Shown here in pieces: positions 25,101-33,459 of a stretch of DNA of 64,000 bases. Numbering within the stretch: position 1 is the first letter of the stretch; the number at the start of each line of letters is the position of its first letter. This stretch comes from Dietzia sp. B32 (GTDB taxonomy: Bacteria; Actinomycetota; Actinomycetes; Mycobacteriales; Mycobacteriaceae), in NCBI RefSeq assembly GCF_024732245.1, contig NZ_CP093845.1:2728001-2792000 (forward strand), in the 5' to 3' direction. The notes below the pieces were generated by a model. The model was not told where the DNA came from, did not search any database, and saw only the letters and a program-made list of their open reading frames with translations. The position numbers were made by a program, and so were the translations under genes.

Positions 25101-25190
25101 CCAGCCGGCACCTCGCCCGAGCCACCTGGTGAGCGGCCACGCGAGCAGTGCGGCCAGACCTGCAGCAGCGATCGCGAGGACGGGGCTCAT
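22152..25190 (-). CDS. mnhA: Mrp Na+/H+ antiporter fused subunit A+B
   Basis: 1012 residues, first gene of the operon, ATG 25190 with GGAAGGAG upstream. A NuoL-like antiporter core (about 1-510; [30 protein letters not shown] holds the key Lys and His, named here in parts) is followed by a DUF4040-like region with [20 protein letters not shown] (about 700-720) and a C-terminal MnhB domain (about 800-960; [18 protein letters not shown]). The A-B fusion is typical for actinobacteria. Mrp complexes give alkali and salt tolerance and pH balance. The whole cluster A-G plus mgtE is linked by 4-nt overlaps. Confidence 0.94.
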   Translation of the reverse strand: [1012 protein letters not shown]

Positions 25191-25327
25191 GGCTCCTTCC
25201 TGCGCGGGACGTGGTGGCGAGGGTGCGTAGGTTTCGGGAAGCAGTCTATCAATCGCCTCGGACACGGAATCGGGGGCATGCCGGGTGACCTGCGGGAACG
25301 GGGCAGATCAGCGGTTACGCTCCCGAT

Positions 25328-26797
25328 ATGAGCCCCTCTGCGACCCCCTCGGAGACCTCGGAGAACAGCCCTGCCACGGACGTCCTGCCGGTGACGGAAC
25401 CCGGTCCGGACGCCGCGCTCCGGGCGGACGACGACTCCGCGCCCCCGTCCGGCGGGCCCGGTCTCGGATCCGGGACCGGGCCCGCCCGGCGGCTACTGGG
25501 GCTGGTGCTGATCGTCCTGCCGCTCGTCCTCGCCGCCCTGTGGGCGGTGGTCGGCCCCGCCCCGGAGCGGGAGGAGGCCGCCGCCGGCGCCGGCGGACCG
25601 TTGCGATCGGCGCTCGCCGAGGCGTCGGCCAACTCGTCGTTCACCGTCGCCGGGACGGAGCAACTTCGCTCCGGGACCGCCGAACTCGCCGACGGGTCCG
25701 GGCAGCTGCGCGACGGCTCCGCCGAACTGGCCGCGGGGATGGAGCAGCTGCAGGCGGGGATGGGGCAGGCCGGATCCGGCGCCGGGGAGGTCGCGGGCGG
25801 CGTGCGTCAGGTCGTGGGCGCGGTCCGCGGGGTCGCCGTGATCCAGGGGCAGGTCTCCACCGCGATCGAGGACGCCCTGTCGCGCCTCCAAGGCGACGCC
25901 CCCGAGGTCGTGCAGGCACGCAACGCCCTCACCGGGCTGCGCGACCAGCTCGCCACCCAGGGGCTCGACCAGAACACACTGAGCAACCTCGACCAGCTCG
26001 ATTCCGGCGCGGCCGAACTCGCCCGCCAGCTCTCCGCCCCGGGCGCCGAACTGCGTGACGGCATCTACTCCGCGACCCGCGGTGCCCGCGAACTCGCCGG
26101 CGGCGCGGGAGAGCTCACGACCGGAGCCGAGGCCCTCCGCGACGGGGCGGCCGGCGTCGCCGACTCCGCCGGCCGTACGCAGGAGTCCATCGGTAAGACC
26201 GGGCGCGCCCTGGCCGCCGAACAGGGCGACGCGGGTCTGGAGGCCGCCGCGGCCGCCGACGACTCCGAGCGGCGCACCTCCGCCGGGATCCTCGGCGTGG
26301 CCGCGGCCGCCGTCCTCGGGGCGCTGCTCGTCCAGCTCGTCCGCCGGCCCGGCTCGTCGTTCGCCGAGTCGGCACTCGCGCTCGCCCTGCTCACCGCCGG
26401 CCTGTCCGCGTGGGCGCTGGCCACCGTGGACGGTCCTTCCGCGGGCGGGGCGGCTGCGGCCGTGGCGATCGTCGCCCTCGTCGTCGTCGCCTCCTCCGCC
26501 CTGTGGCGCGCACTCGTCGCGGTGCTCGGCCCCTGGCCCGGGCGGATCACGGCGGCGGTCTTCGCCGCTGCGTCGGCCGGCGTGGCGTGGTGGGTGTGGG
26601 TGGCCGGTGGTGCGCCGTCCGCCGTCGTCACCGTCACCTCCGCTACGACGACCGGGCAGGCCACCGCGGCGCTCGACGCGGTCCTGCTCGCCGGGCCCGC
26701 CTCCGTCGCGTGGACCGGCGCGGCGGTCCTCGCCGCGGTCGCGGTGTTCTCGCTGCTGGCGGTCCGCATCGCCGAACGGCCCCGGCTCCGACCCTAG
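25328..26797 (+). CDS. Membrane protein with L-x-x-G heptad repeats (YhgE/Pip-like)
   Basis: 489 residues from ATG 25328. An acidic N-terminal tail (1-50) is followed by one membrane helix (LLGLVLIVLPLVLAALWAVVG), an extracytoplasmic region with seven-residue repeats such as QLRSGTAELADGSGQLRDG and ELAGGAGELTTGAEALRDG (about 105-300), then four or so C-terminal helices (about 315-480). This matches the X-X-X-Leu-X-X-Gly heptad family related to YhgE/Pip phage-infection proteins. Role unknown; related proteins span the envelope and associate with RND-type or secretion functions. Divergent from the Mrp operon. Confidence 0.75.
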   Translation: MSPSATPSETSENSPATDVLPVTEPGPDAALRADDDSAPPSGGPGLGSGTGPARRLLGLVLIVLPLVLAALWAVVGPAPEREEAAAGAGGPLRSALAEASANSSFTVAGTEQLRSGTAELADGSGQLRDGSAELAAGMEQLQAGMGQAGSGAGEVAGGVRQVVGAVRGVAVIQGQVSTAIEDALSRLQGDAPEVVQARNALTGLRDQLATQGLDQNTLSNLDQLDSGAAELARQLSAPGAELRDGIYSATRGARELAGGAGELTTGAEALRDGAAGVADSAGRTQESIGKTGRALAAEQGDAGLEAAAAADDSERRTSAGILGVAAAAVLGALLVQLVRRPGSSFAESALALALLTAGLSAWALATVDGPSAGGAAAAVAIVALVVVASSALWRALVAVLGPWPGRITAAVFAAASAGVAWWVWVAGGAPSAVVTVTSATTTGQATAALDAVLLAGPASVAWTGAAVLAAVAVFSLLAVRIAERPRLRP

Positions 26798-26811
26798 GGA
26801 CGACGGCCGCG

Positions 26812-26850
26812 GCCGACCCCGCGCGCCCTGAGGGGCGGCGCGGGGTCGGC
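26812..26850. terminator. Strong bidirectional terminator
   Basis: GCCGACCCCGCGCGCCC pairs with GGGCGGCGCGGGGTCGGC around TGAG with a single bulge. It lies between the convergent genes ending at 26797 (+) and 26879 (-). Confidence 0.8.
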
Positions 26851-26878
26851 GACGCGGAATCCGCGGAGCTCCGGCGGC

Positions 26879-28972
26879 TCAGTCGGCCAGGCCCACGACC
26901 TCGTGCTCCTCGGCGGGCTCATCGGTGATCGTGTCCACGCCACCGTCGGTGAGCATGGGCACGGTGAAGACGAACTCGGGAATCGCGAAGGCGTCGACCA
27001 GGGTGCGCGCCCGGCCCGCCAGCTTGGTGCACAGGCGGTTACGGGCCGCGGTGGCCGCCTTGGTGCGCTCGGTGGTCAGGCGGTTGTGCTCGAGGAACCA
27101 GCCCTTGTCGGCGTCCACGATGTCGAGGACGTAGAGGTCGCACAGCATCCCGAGGACCTCCTTGGCCTCCGGGTCCTCGCAGGCGTCCACGGCCTCCGCG
27201 AACCGGGCGAACACCCAGCTGTCCATGTGGGCGCGGCCCGCCTGCAGCAAGTGGTCCTGGGCGGAGTTGAACACCTTGAACGCCGCCGAACCGTCCTGAC
27301 CCTGCGCCTTGCGCAGGCGCCGCGCGACCGTCTCCAACAGGTGCTCCTCGCGGTCGACGAGGAGCTGGAGCTGGTTGCCGCGGTCGAGCAGGTCGGTGTG
27401 CTCGCGGTCGGTCACGGCGTCGACGAGCTTCTGCCACAGCGTGGAGGCCCGGGCCTTCTCCTGCACCACGTCCACGGCGGTGCTCAGGGCGAACGCGACG
27501 GTCTCGCGCTGGTCCATGTCACCGAACTCCGCCGCATAGGAGGTGAGCAGCTCCTTGCCCACCAGCTGCGTGAGGACGATGTTGTCGCCCTCGAACGTCG
27601 AGAAGACGTCGCAGTCCTTGCGCATCTCCGTGATCAGGTTCTCGGCCATGTACCCGGCGCCACCGCAGGCGAGACGCGCCTCGACGATCGCGTCGTTGGC
27701 GAACGCGGTGACCGAGGCCTTGATGCCCGCGGCGTGGGTCTCCATCTCGCGGCGACGGACCTCGTCGAAGGCGTCCGGGTTCTTCTCGAACTCGTCCAGT
27801 TCGAGGATGATCGCGTTCTGCGCACACGCGTAGGCGTACGCACGGGCGACCCGCGGCATGAGCCGGCGCTGGTGCTCGCGGTACTCCAGCAGCGGGATGC
27901 CCTTACCGGTTTCCGGGTGGTCGAACTGCCGGCGGACCAGCGAGTACCGCACGGCCAACGCCAGCGCGGTGCGCGCGGACGCGCCGGCCGCCGCTCCCAC
28001 CGACACCCGACCGCGGATGAGCGTGCCGAGCATGGTGAAGAATCGGGCGCCGACCGAATCGATGGGGGAGGAGTACCCCCCGTCGGAGTCGACGGCGCCG
28101 AAGCGGTCGAGCAGTGCCTCACGCGGAACCCGCACGTCGTCGAACCAGATGCGGCCGTTGTCCACGCCCGCCAGCCCACCCTTGGGGCCGTGGTCGGTGG
28201 TGCGGACGCCCGGCAGGTCGTCTCCGGCCTCGTCCCGGATCGGCACCAGCAGGCAGTGGACACCGTGGCGGAGCTCCGAACCGTCGTCGGCCGTGGTGAT
28301 CAGCTGGGCGAACACGGCCGCCATCCGGCCGTCGCGGGCGGCGTTGCCGATGTAGGCCTTCTCCGCGCTGGGCGTCGGGGTGTTGACGACGAACTCGCCG
28401 GTCTCCCGGTCGAACGTCGCCGTGGTCTCGAGGTTCTGCACGTCCGAACCCCCGCCGACCTCGGTCATCGCGAAGCAACCGAGCAGGTTGAGCGACATGA
28501 CGTCCGGAAGGTACTTCTTACGGGTCTCGGCGTTGCCCAGGTTGGCGATCGCGCCGCCGAACAGGCCCCACTGGACGCCGGCCTTGACCATCAGGGACAG
28601 GTCGAGGTGGCCGAGCATCTCGAAGGACGTCAGAGCGCCACCGGTGTCACCGGTCCCGCCGTCCTCCTCCCGGAAACCCAGCTTGGGGGTTCCGGAGTCG
28701 GCGAGGCGCTGGAGTTGCGTGAGTACGTGGTCGCGGTGCTCCTCCATGGTCAACCCGATCGGGTTGAGCATGTCCGGGGTCATGGATTCACGCGTCAACT
28801 CGCGGGCGTCGGCCCAGGTCCCGTCGAGGACCTTCTGCAGCGACGCCGCGAGGTCCGCGTCCCCCGCCCCGGTGGTGGTGATGCGGCCGTAGTTCGGGTG
28901 CACGGCGGGGCCGGCACCGGGTGCACTGTCCCCTGCGGCGGCGGCGTTCTGGACGTCGGTCTCGGAGGTCAT
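26879..28972 (-). CDS. Acyl-CoA oxidase/dehydrogenase family protein
   Basis: 697 residues, longer than the ~390 of ordinary acyl-CoA dehydrogenases and near the size of acyl-CoA oxidases. The N-terminal FAD part has GCFAMTEVGGGSDVQNLETTA and KAYIGNAARDGRMAAVF; the middle has RRQFDHPETGKGIPLLEYREHQ and ARLACGGAGYMAENLITEMRKDCDVFSTFEGDN (in parts), where the usual Glu base position reads FEGDN. The last 220 residues form a helical ACOX-like C-terminal domain. It probably oxidises acyl-CoA at the C2-C3 bond; whether electrons go to oxygen or to ETF cannot be told. ATG 28972 is used; upstream in-frame codons overlap the tRNA. Confidence 0.85.
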   Translation of the reverse strand: MTSETDVQNAAAAGDSAPGAGPAVHPNYGRITTTGAGDADLAASLQKVLDGTWADARELTRESMTPDMLNPIGLTMEEHRDHVLTQLQRLADSGTPKLGFREEDGGTGDTGGALTSFEMLGHLDLSLMVKAGVQWGLFGGAIANLGNAETRKKYLPDVMSLNLLGCFAMTEVGGGSDVQNLETTATFDRETGEFVVNTPTPSAEKAYIGNAARDGRMAAVFAQLITTADDGSELRHGVHCLLVPIRDEAGDDLPGVRTTDHGPKGGLAGVDNGRIWFDDVRVPREALLDRFGAVDSDGGYSSPIDSVGARFFTMLGTLIRGRVSVGAAAGASARTALALAVRYSLVRRQFDHPETGKGIPLLEYREHQRRLMPRVARAYAYACAQNAIILELDEFEKNPDAFDEVRRREMETHAAGIKASVTAFANDAIVEARLACGGAGYMAENLITEMRKDCDVFSTFEGDNIVLTQLVGKELLTSYAAEFGDMDQRETVAFALSTAVDVVQEKARASTLWQKLVDAVTDREHTDLLDRGNQLQLLVDREEHLLETVARRLRKAQGQDGSAAFKVFNSAQDHLLQAGRAHMDSWVFARFAEAVDACEDPEAKEVLGMLCDLYVLDIVDADKGWFLEHNRLTTERTKAATAARNRLCTKLAGRARTLVDAFAIPEFVFTVPMLTDGGVDTITDEPAEEHEVVGLAD

Positions 28973-29074
28973 GCCGACAACTCTACGGAGAGACCGCGCC
29001 GCTGTGCACCGGTAGAGCGGGCCCACGTGAGAGGCGCCACGCGCGGCGCGGGTGCACCGCACCCCGCACATGAC

Positions 29075-29110
29075 CGAGGGCCCGGATCACTGATGTGATC
29101 CGGGCCCTCG
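29075..29110 (-). terminator. Terminator of tRNA-Pro
   Basis: A perfect 16-bp stem (CGAGGGCCCGGATCAC with its complement) and a TGAT loop, directly downstream of the tRNA on the minus strand. Confidence 0.85.
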
Positions 29111-29115
29111 CATTG

Positions 29116-29189
29116 TCGGGGTGGCGGGATTCGAACCCACGACCTCTTCGTCCCGAACGAAGCACGCTACCAAGCTGCGCCACACCCCG
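29116..29189 (-). tRNA. tRNA-Pro (anticodon CGG)
   Basis: 74 nt, folding as a cloverleaf on the minus strand. The acceptor stem is CGGGGTG/CACCCCG with discriminator A at 29116. The T loop GGTTCGAATCC is present. The anticodon stem CTTCG/CGAAG encloses the loop TTCGGGA, giving anticodon CGG, which reads the proline codon CCG. The 3' CCA is not encoded. Confidence 0.95.
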
Positions 29190-29240
29190 GTGACAACGAG
29201 GGATACTCTAGCGCCCCGCCCACGGAATCGCGAAACCGGG

Positions 29241-30224
29241 TCAGACCGGCAGGGGCACCTTCACACGATGCGGGGTCACCGGGACCTCCGAACCCTCCCC
29301 GCCGCCACCGGGAACGGCGACCAGTTCCAGCAGCGTGGCCTCGGGGCGACAGAACGTGCGTACCGGTACGTACGGGGAGGTGCCCAGACCCGCGGAGACG
29401 TGCAGCACCAGGTTCCGGCCCCACGCGGACAGGCCCTGCACCCGCGAGCGGTCGATCCCGCAGTTGGTGATGATCGCCCCGGTCGGCAGGCAGAGCTGAC
29501 CCCCGTGGGTGTGCCCCGCGAGCGCGAGGTCATACCCGTCGGCGTCGAACCGGTCCAACACGCGGGGCTCCGGCGAGTGCACCAGGCCGATCCGCAGGTC
29601 GAAGGCCGCCCCGGCGGGGCCGGCGATCTCGTTGTAGCGGTCCCGTCCGATGTGGGGGTCGTCGACCCCGGCGACCAGCACGCTCCGGCCGTCCACCGCG
29701 ATCTCCGAACGCTGGTGGGTGGCGTCGACCCAGCCCCGCTCGGTGAAGGCGGCCTTGAGGTCGCGCCACGGCAGCGGGACCGCCGAGTGCTTCTGACGAC
29801 CGATCCCGATGTACGGGAGCGGGCTCTTGGGCACGGGCGCGTAGTAGTCGTTGGAGCCGAAGACGAACGCGCCCGGGCGGTCGAGGAGCGGGCCGAGGGC
29901 CTGGACGACGGAGGGCACCGCCCGGACGTCCGAGAGGTTGTCGCCGGTGTTGACCACCAGGTCGGGAGTCAACTCCGCCAGAGAGGCGACGAACTGCTGC
30001 TTGCGCTTCTGTCCCGGCATCATGTGCAGGTCGGAGATGTGGAGGATCGTCAGGGGCTGCGACCCGGGCGCGAGCAAGGGCAGGGAGTGGCGGCGCAGCG
30101 TGAAGGCGTTCCGTTCCCAGCCGGTGGCGTAGACGGTCCCCGCCACGACCGCCCCGGCGAGGACGGCCGCCGCGCGGGCGGGGGAGGTCATCGAACCCTG
30201 GGGCTTGCGTGGCTGGCGTGGCAT
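29241..30224 (-). CDS. Metallophosphoesterase, membrane-anchored
   Basis: 327 residues. An N-terminal helix (AAVLAGAVVAGTVYATGW) anchors or exports it, followed by a calcineurin-like phosphoesterase domain with all metal motifs: HISDLHM (near 62), NTGDN, GSNDYYAP, LVHSPEPR and GHTHGGQ. The family includes YkuE- and LpxH-related enzymes; substrate unknown, perhaps envelope lipid phosphates. It follows ponA2 on the same strand with 28 nt between, the same order as Rv3682-Rv3683 in M. tuberculosis, so cotranscription is likely. Confidence 0.9.
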   Translation of the reverse strand: MPRQPRKPQGSMTSPARAAAVLAGAVVAGTVYATGWERNAFTLRRHSLPLLAPGSQPLTILHISDLHMMPGQKRKQQFVASLAELTPDLVVNTGDNLSDVRAVPSVVQALGPLLDRPGAFVFGSNDYYAPVPKSPLPYIGIGRQKHSAVPLPWRDLKAAFTERGWVDATHQRSEIAVDGRSVLVAGVDDPHIGRDRYNEIAGPAGAAFDLRIGLVHSPEPRVLDRFDADGYDLALAGHTHGGQLCLPTGAIITNCGIDRSRVQGLSAWGRNLVLHVSAGLGTSPYVPVRTFCRPEATLLELVAVPGGGGEGSEVPVTPHRVKVPLPV

Positions 30225-30252
30225 CAGTCCAGACTACCGACGCCACGCGGGG

Positions 30253-32631
30253 TCATCGCGGCGGCGAGATGGTGATGGGGGCCAGCCCCGGCACGTTGAG
30301 CACGACGGGCTCGTCGCCCACCGCCGCCCCCGGTCCGGAGGTGCCCTGGCCCTGCGCCGCTGCGCCGCCCCCGCCGCCGCCCGAACCGTCGGACACGCGG
30401 AGGGTGAGCTGGGATCCGGGGATGCCGGTGCCGCCGTCGACGCCGACGACCGTGCCGTACGGGCGGCCGGTACCGGAGACGAACTGGGTGTTGACGACGA
30501 ACCCGGCATTGGTAAGGAGGGAGGTCGCGGCCGACTGGCTCATGCCCTCGACGTCAGGGGCGGCGGTCCCGCTGGTCCCGGCCTGGTAGGCGGGGTCCGG
30601 GGCGGGCAGCTGGAGCGGGCCGTAGACGTCGGAGATAGGGGAGAAGGCCGAGAACCAGGTCTGGGCCGGCTCGAGACCGCCGAAGAGGTTGCCGTACGAA
30701 CACTGGCGCAGCGGGCTGGTGCACAGTTCGGTGGTGGTGGTGCCGTCGTTGAACGCATAGACGGCCGCCGAGTAGGTGTTGGTGAAGCCCAGGAACGCGG
30801 ACGACCGGTTGGCCTCGGAGGTACCCGTCTTGCCGGACATCGGCTGACCCCACCCGGCCCCGGCGGCGGCGCCGGCCGCCGTGCCCCCGCTCACGTGGTC
30901 CTTGGACATGGCGACGGCGAGGGTGTTCGCCAGACCCTCCTCGACCACCTGCTCGCACTTTGGCTCGTTCAACTCGACGGGCGCTCCCGTGCGGTCGGTG
31001 ATCGACTCGATGGGGCTGGGCGGACACCACACGCCTCCGGACGCGATGGTGGCGCCGACGTTGGACAACTCCAGCGCGTTGACGGCGGTGGGCCCGAGGG
31101 TGAACGACCCGAGGTTGTTCTTCTTGACGAATCCGCTGATCGAGTCGCCACCGGCGGCGGTGCCCTTGCGGTCGTACGAACGCATCCCGAGTCGGACCGC
31201 CATGTCGACGGTGGGGGCCACGCCGACGTCCTTGATGAGGTTCACGAAGGTCGTGTTGGGGGACTGGGCCAGGGCATCCGTCACGGGCAGCGAACTCGCA
31301 TACGACCCGGCGTTCTCCACGCAGTACTGGGCGGGCGGACACCCGGCGGCGCCACCCGCGCCGAGGCCGGAGACCTGGACACGACGCGGCACCGGGAGGC
31401 TGGTGTTGGTGCCCATGCCCTTCTCCATGGCCGCGGCCACGGTGAAGATCTTGAACACCGACCCCCCGCCGTCGCCGACCAGGGAGAACGGCTGCGGCTG
31501 CACGGTCTGGCTGTCGCCGAGTTCGAGCCCGTATTGACGGCTGGAGGCCATCGCGACGACCTTGTGGGCGTCCTTGCCGGGCCGGACGACGCTCATCACC
31601 TCGGCCACGCCCTGGGCGGTCGGGTTGCCGTAGGTGTCGACGGCACGCTGGACGTTGGCCTGGACGGTCTCGTCGAGCGTGGTGCGGATCGTGTAGCCGC
31701 CCTGCTCGACCATGTCGCGGCTCAGGCCGTTCTCCTCGAGGTACTGCAGGACGTAGTCGCAGAAGAATCCACTGTCACCGGCCGTGATGCAGCCGCGGGG
31801 CAGCGGGTTGGGGCGCTCGAGCACCCCGAGGGGTTCGGCCGCGTACGCCTGCCCCTCGGCCGGGGTGATGGCTCCGGTCTGCACCATCGTGTCGATGACG
31901 GTGTCGCGGCGCTGCTGGGTGTCCCCGGGGTTCGTGTACGGGTTGAACCGGCTCGTGGACTGCACCATGCCGGCGAGCATCGCCGCCTGCGGGACGCTCA
32001 GATCCCGGGCGTCGACGCCGAAGTAGGTTTGCGCGGCGGTCTGGACGCCGAACGTGCCGTTGCCGAACGAGACCAGGTTGAGGTACTTGGTGAGGATCTC
32101 GTCCTTGCTCAGTTCCCCGTCGAGGGTCAGGGCCATCCGGATCTCTTTGATCTTCCGGGCGGGAGTGGTCTCGACGGCGGCCCGCCGCTCCGCGTCGTTC
32201 TCGGCGGAGACGAGGAACTGATAGTTCTTGACCAGCTGCTGGTCGATGGTCGACGCGCCCTGCTCGACCTCTCCCGAGGTGGCGTTGGTCAGGGCCGCCC
32301 GGACGGTGCCGCGCCAGTCCACGCCGGCGTGGTCGGCGAACCGGCGGTCCTCGATCGCGATGATCGCCAGCTTCATCTGCGGCGAGATCTGCTCGCTGGG
32401 GACCGGAACGCGCTGCTGGTCGTACAGCCATGCGATGGGTGTGCCCGCGGCGTCGGTCACCGTCGAGATCGACGGGAGGTCGCCCTTGATGAGGTCCGCG
32501 GACGTCCCGGCCAACGAGTCGGCCATCTTGTTGGACGCGAGCCCCACGGCTCCGGCTATCGGGAACAACGACCCCGCCGTGACCACCCCGGCGGCGACAC
32601 AGGTCGCGACCAGCTTTCCCAGCGAACTCAT
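30253..32631 (-). CDS. ponA2: Bifunctional class A penicillin-binding protein, PonA2 type
   Basis: 792 residues. A membrane helix (8-32), a GT51 glycosyltransferase (about 75-250; catalytic Glu94 in IAIEDRRFADHAGVD and QGASTIDQQLVKN), a transpeptidase domain with S391-V-F-K394, SPN at 457-459 and KTG at 601-603, and a C-terminal PASTA domain (about 675-745) followed by a Gly-rich tail. It polymerises and cross-links peptidoglycan outside the membrane; the mycobacterial PonA2 is needed for stress and dormancy survival. ATG 32631 is the first in-frame start at the membrane helix. Divergent from whiB4, with a CRP-like box between the two. Confidence 0.93.
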   Translation of the reverse strand: MSSLGKLVATCVAAGVVTAGSLFPIAGAVGLASNKMADSLAGTSADLIKGDLPSISTVTDAAGTPIAWLYDQQRVPVPSEQISPQMKLAIIAIEDRRFADHAGVDWRGTVRAALTNATSGEVEQGASTIDQQLVKNYQFLVSAENDAERRAAVETTPARKIKEIRMALTLDGELSKDEILTKYLNLVSFGNGTFGVQTAAQTYFGVDARDLSVPQAAMLAGMVQSTSRFNPYTNPGDTQQRRDTVIDTMVQTGAITPAEGQAYAAEPLGVLERPNPLPRGCITAGDSGFFCDYVLQYLEENGLSRDMVEQGGYTIRTTLDETVQANVQRAVDTYGNPTAQGVAEVMSVVRPGKDAHKVVAMASSRQYGLELGDSQTVQPQPFSLVGDGGGSVFKIFTVAAAMEKGMGTNTSLPVPRRVQVSGLGAGGAAGCPPAQYCVENAGSYASSLPVTDALAQSPNTTFVNLIKDVGVAPTVDMAVRLGMRSYDRKGTAAGGDSISGFVKKNNLGSFTLGPTAVNALELSNVGATIASGGVWCPPSPIESITDRTGAPVELNEPKCEQVVEEGLANTLAVAMSKDHVSGGTAAGAAAGAGWGQPMSGKTGTSEANRSSAFLGFTNTYSAAVYAFNDGTTTTELCTSPLRQCSYGNLFGGLEPAQTWFSAFSPISDVYGPLQLPAPDPAYQAGTSGTAAPDVEGMSQSAATSLLTNAGFVVNTQFVSGTGRPYGTVVGVDGGTGIPGSQLTLRVSDGSGGGGGGAAAQGQGTSGPGAAVGDEPVVLNVPGLAPITISPPR

Positions 32632-32716
32632 AGCCGACACAGGCACAGGGTACGTGACCACCCCTGGTGGGCCACCCTTCGCGCGGCGATCATGTGTCGA
32701 CTCTTTACTTCTGTTG

Positions 32717-32732
32717 TGTGACTGCGGTAACA
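32717..32732. promoter_or_regulatory. Candidate CRP/GlxR box between ponA2 and whiB4
   Basis: TGTGACTGCGGTAACA matches the CRP consensus TGTGA-N6-TCACA with one mismatch. It lies 86 nt upstream of the ponA2 start and 168 nt upstream of whiB4. The crp gene itself is in this window at 38715-39419. Confidence 0.5.
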
Positions 32733-32899
32733 ATATGGGGGAACGCGGGACGAATCGGACCGGAATGGGATCGCGGTACACCGATCCCAGGTACGACCGC
32801 CCGCGGACGCAGTGGACCCGCCGCGCCGGGCGGGCTCAGAAGGCCGGAGACGTGCGCGGTGAACTCGTCCACGACTCCACTCACGCTAGGGGTATTTCG

Positions 32900-33277
32900 A
32901 TGACGGCCACCCTCCCCGGGACCACCCGCTCCTCCGACAACGGGGTCCGCCCTGGTGCCGGCAACCCCCTCGGCTCCGAGGAGATCATCATCGGGGAGGG
33001 TCGCCAGGAATGGGTGGCCCAGGCCCGGTGCAAGGACATCGACCCGGACGAGTTGTTCGTCCGCGGGGCCGCGCAGCGTAAGGCCGCGTCCATCTGCCGC
33101 CACTGCCCGGTCCTCCTGCAGTGCCGCGCCGATGCACTGGACAACCGCGTTGAATTCGGTGTCTGGGGCGGGATGACCGAGCGTCAGCGGCGCGCACTGC
33201 TCAAGCAGCACCCCGAGGTCCGCTCCTGGGCCGACTTCTTCGCGCAGCAAATCGAGCGGCACACCGCCGTCTACTGA
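32900..33277 (+). CDS. whiB4: WhiB-family iron-sulfur regulator (WhiB4 type)
   Basis: 125 residues. Four cluster-ligand cysteines Cys44, Cys66, Cys69 and Cys75 (C-x21-C-x2-C-x5-C) bind a [4Fe-4S] cluster, and GVWGG at 87-91 is the WhiB turn. A basic tail after it (ERQRRALLKQH) may contact DNA. Position beside ponA2 and the ArsA pair equals Rv3681c (WhiB4), a redox-sensing regulator of antioxidant genes that condenses DNA when oxidised. ATG 32900 is used; an alternative start further downstream would remove only disordered residues. Confidence 0.92.
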   Translation: MTATLPGTTRSSDNGVRPGAGNPLGSEEIIIGEGRQEWVAQARCKDIDPDELFVRGAAQRKAASICRHCPVLLQCRADALDNRVEFGVWGGMTERQRRALLKQHPEVRSWADFFAQQIERHTAVY

Positions 33278-33340
33278 ATCCGCAGGTCCACTGAGTCCGG
33301 AGGTCCACCGGGTCAGGACACGTCGGAGTCCGGTTATCGC

Positions 33341-33376
33341 GAGCGCGGCCCGCGGCAGACGCCGTGGGCCGCGTTC
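33341..33376 (+). terminator. Terminator after whiB4
   Basis: GCGCGGCCCGCGGC and GCCGTGGGCCGCGT pair at 12 of 14 positions around AGAC, 64 nt past the whiB4 stop. Confidence 0.7.
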
Positions 33377-33459
33377 GTCATTCGGGCGGTAGCGCGGGCT
33401 CGAGGGCACCGAGCCGCGAGGCTCCTGCGGGGCGAGCACACCGGCATCACAACCCCGCT

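Noticed and set aside
26903-29098. 731-residue plus-strand reading frame opposite the acyl-CoA oxidase gene
   Set aside because: It mirrors the minus-strand gene that has clear family motifs; its residues are dominated by Gly, Arg, Val and Leu as expected for antisense of a GC-rich gene.
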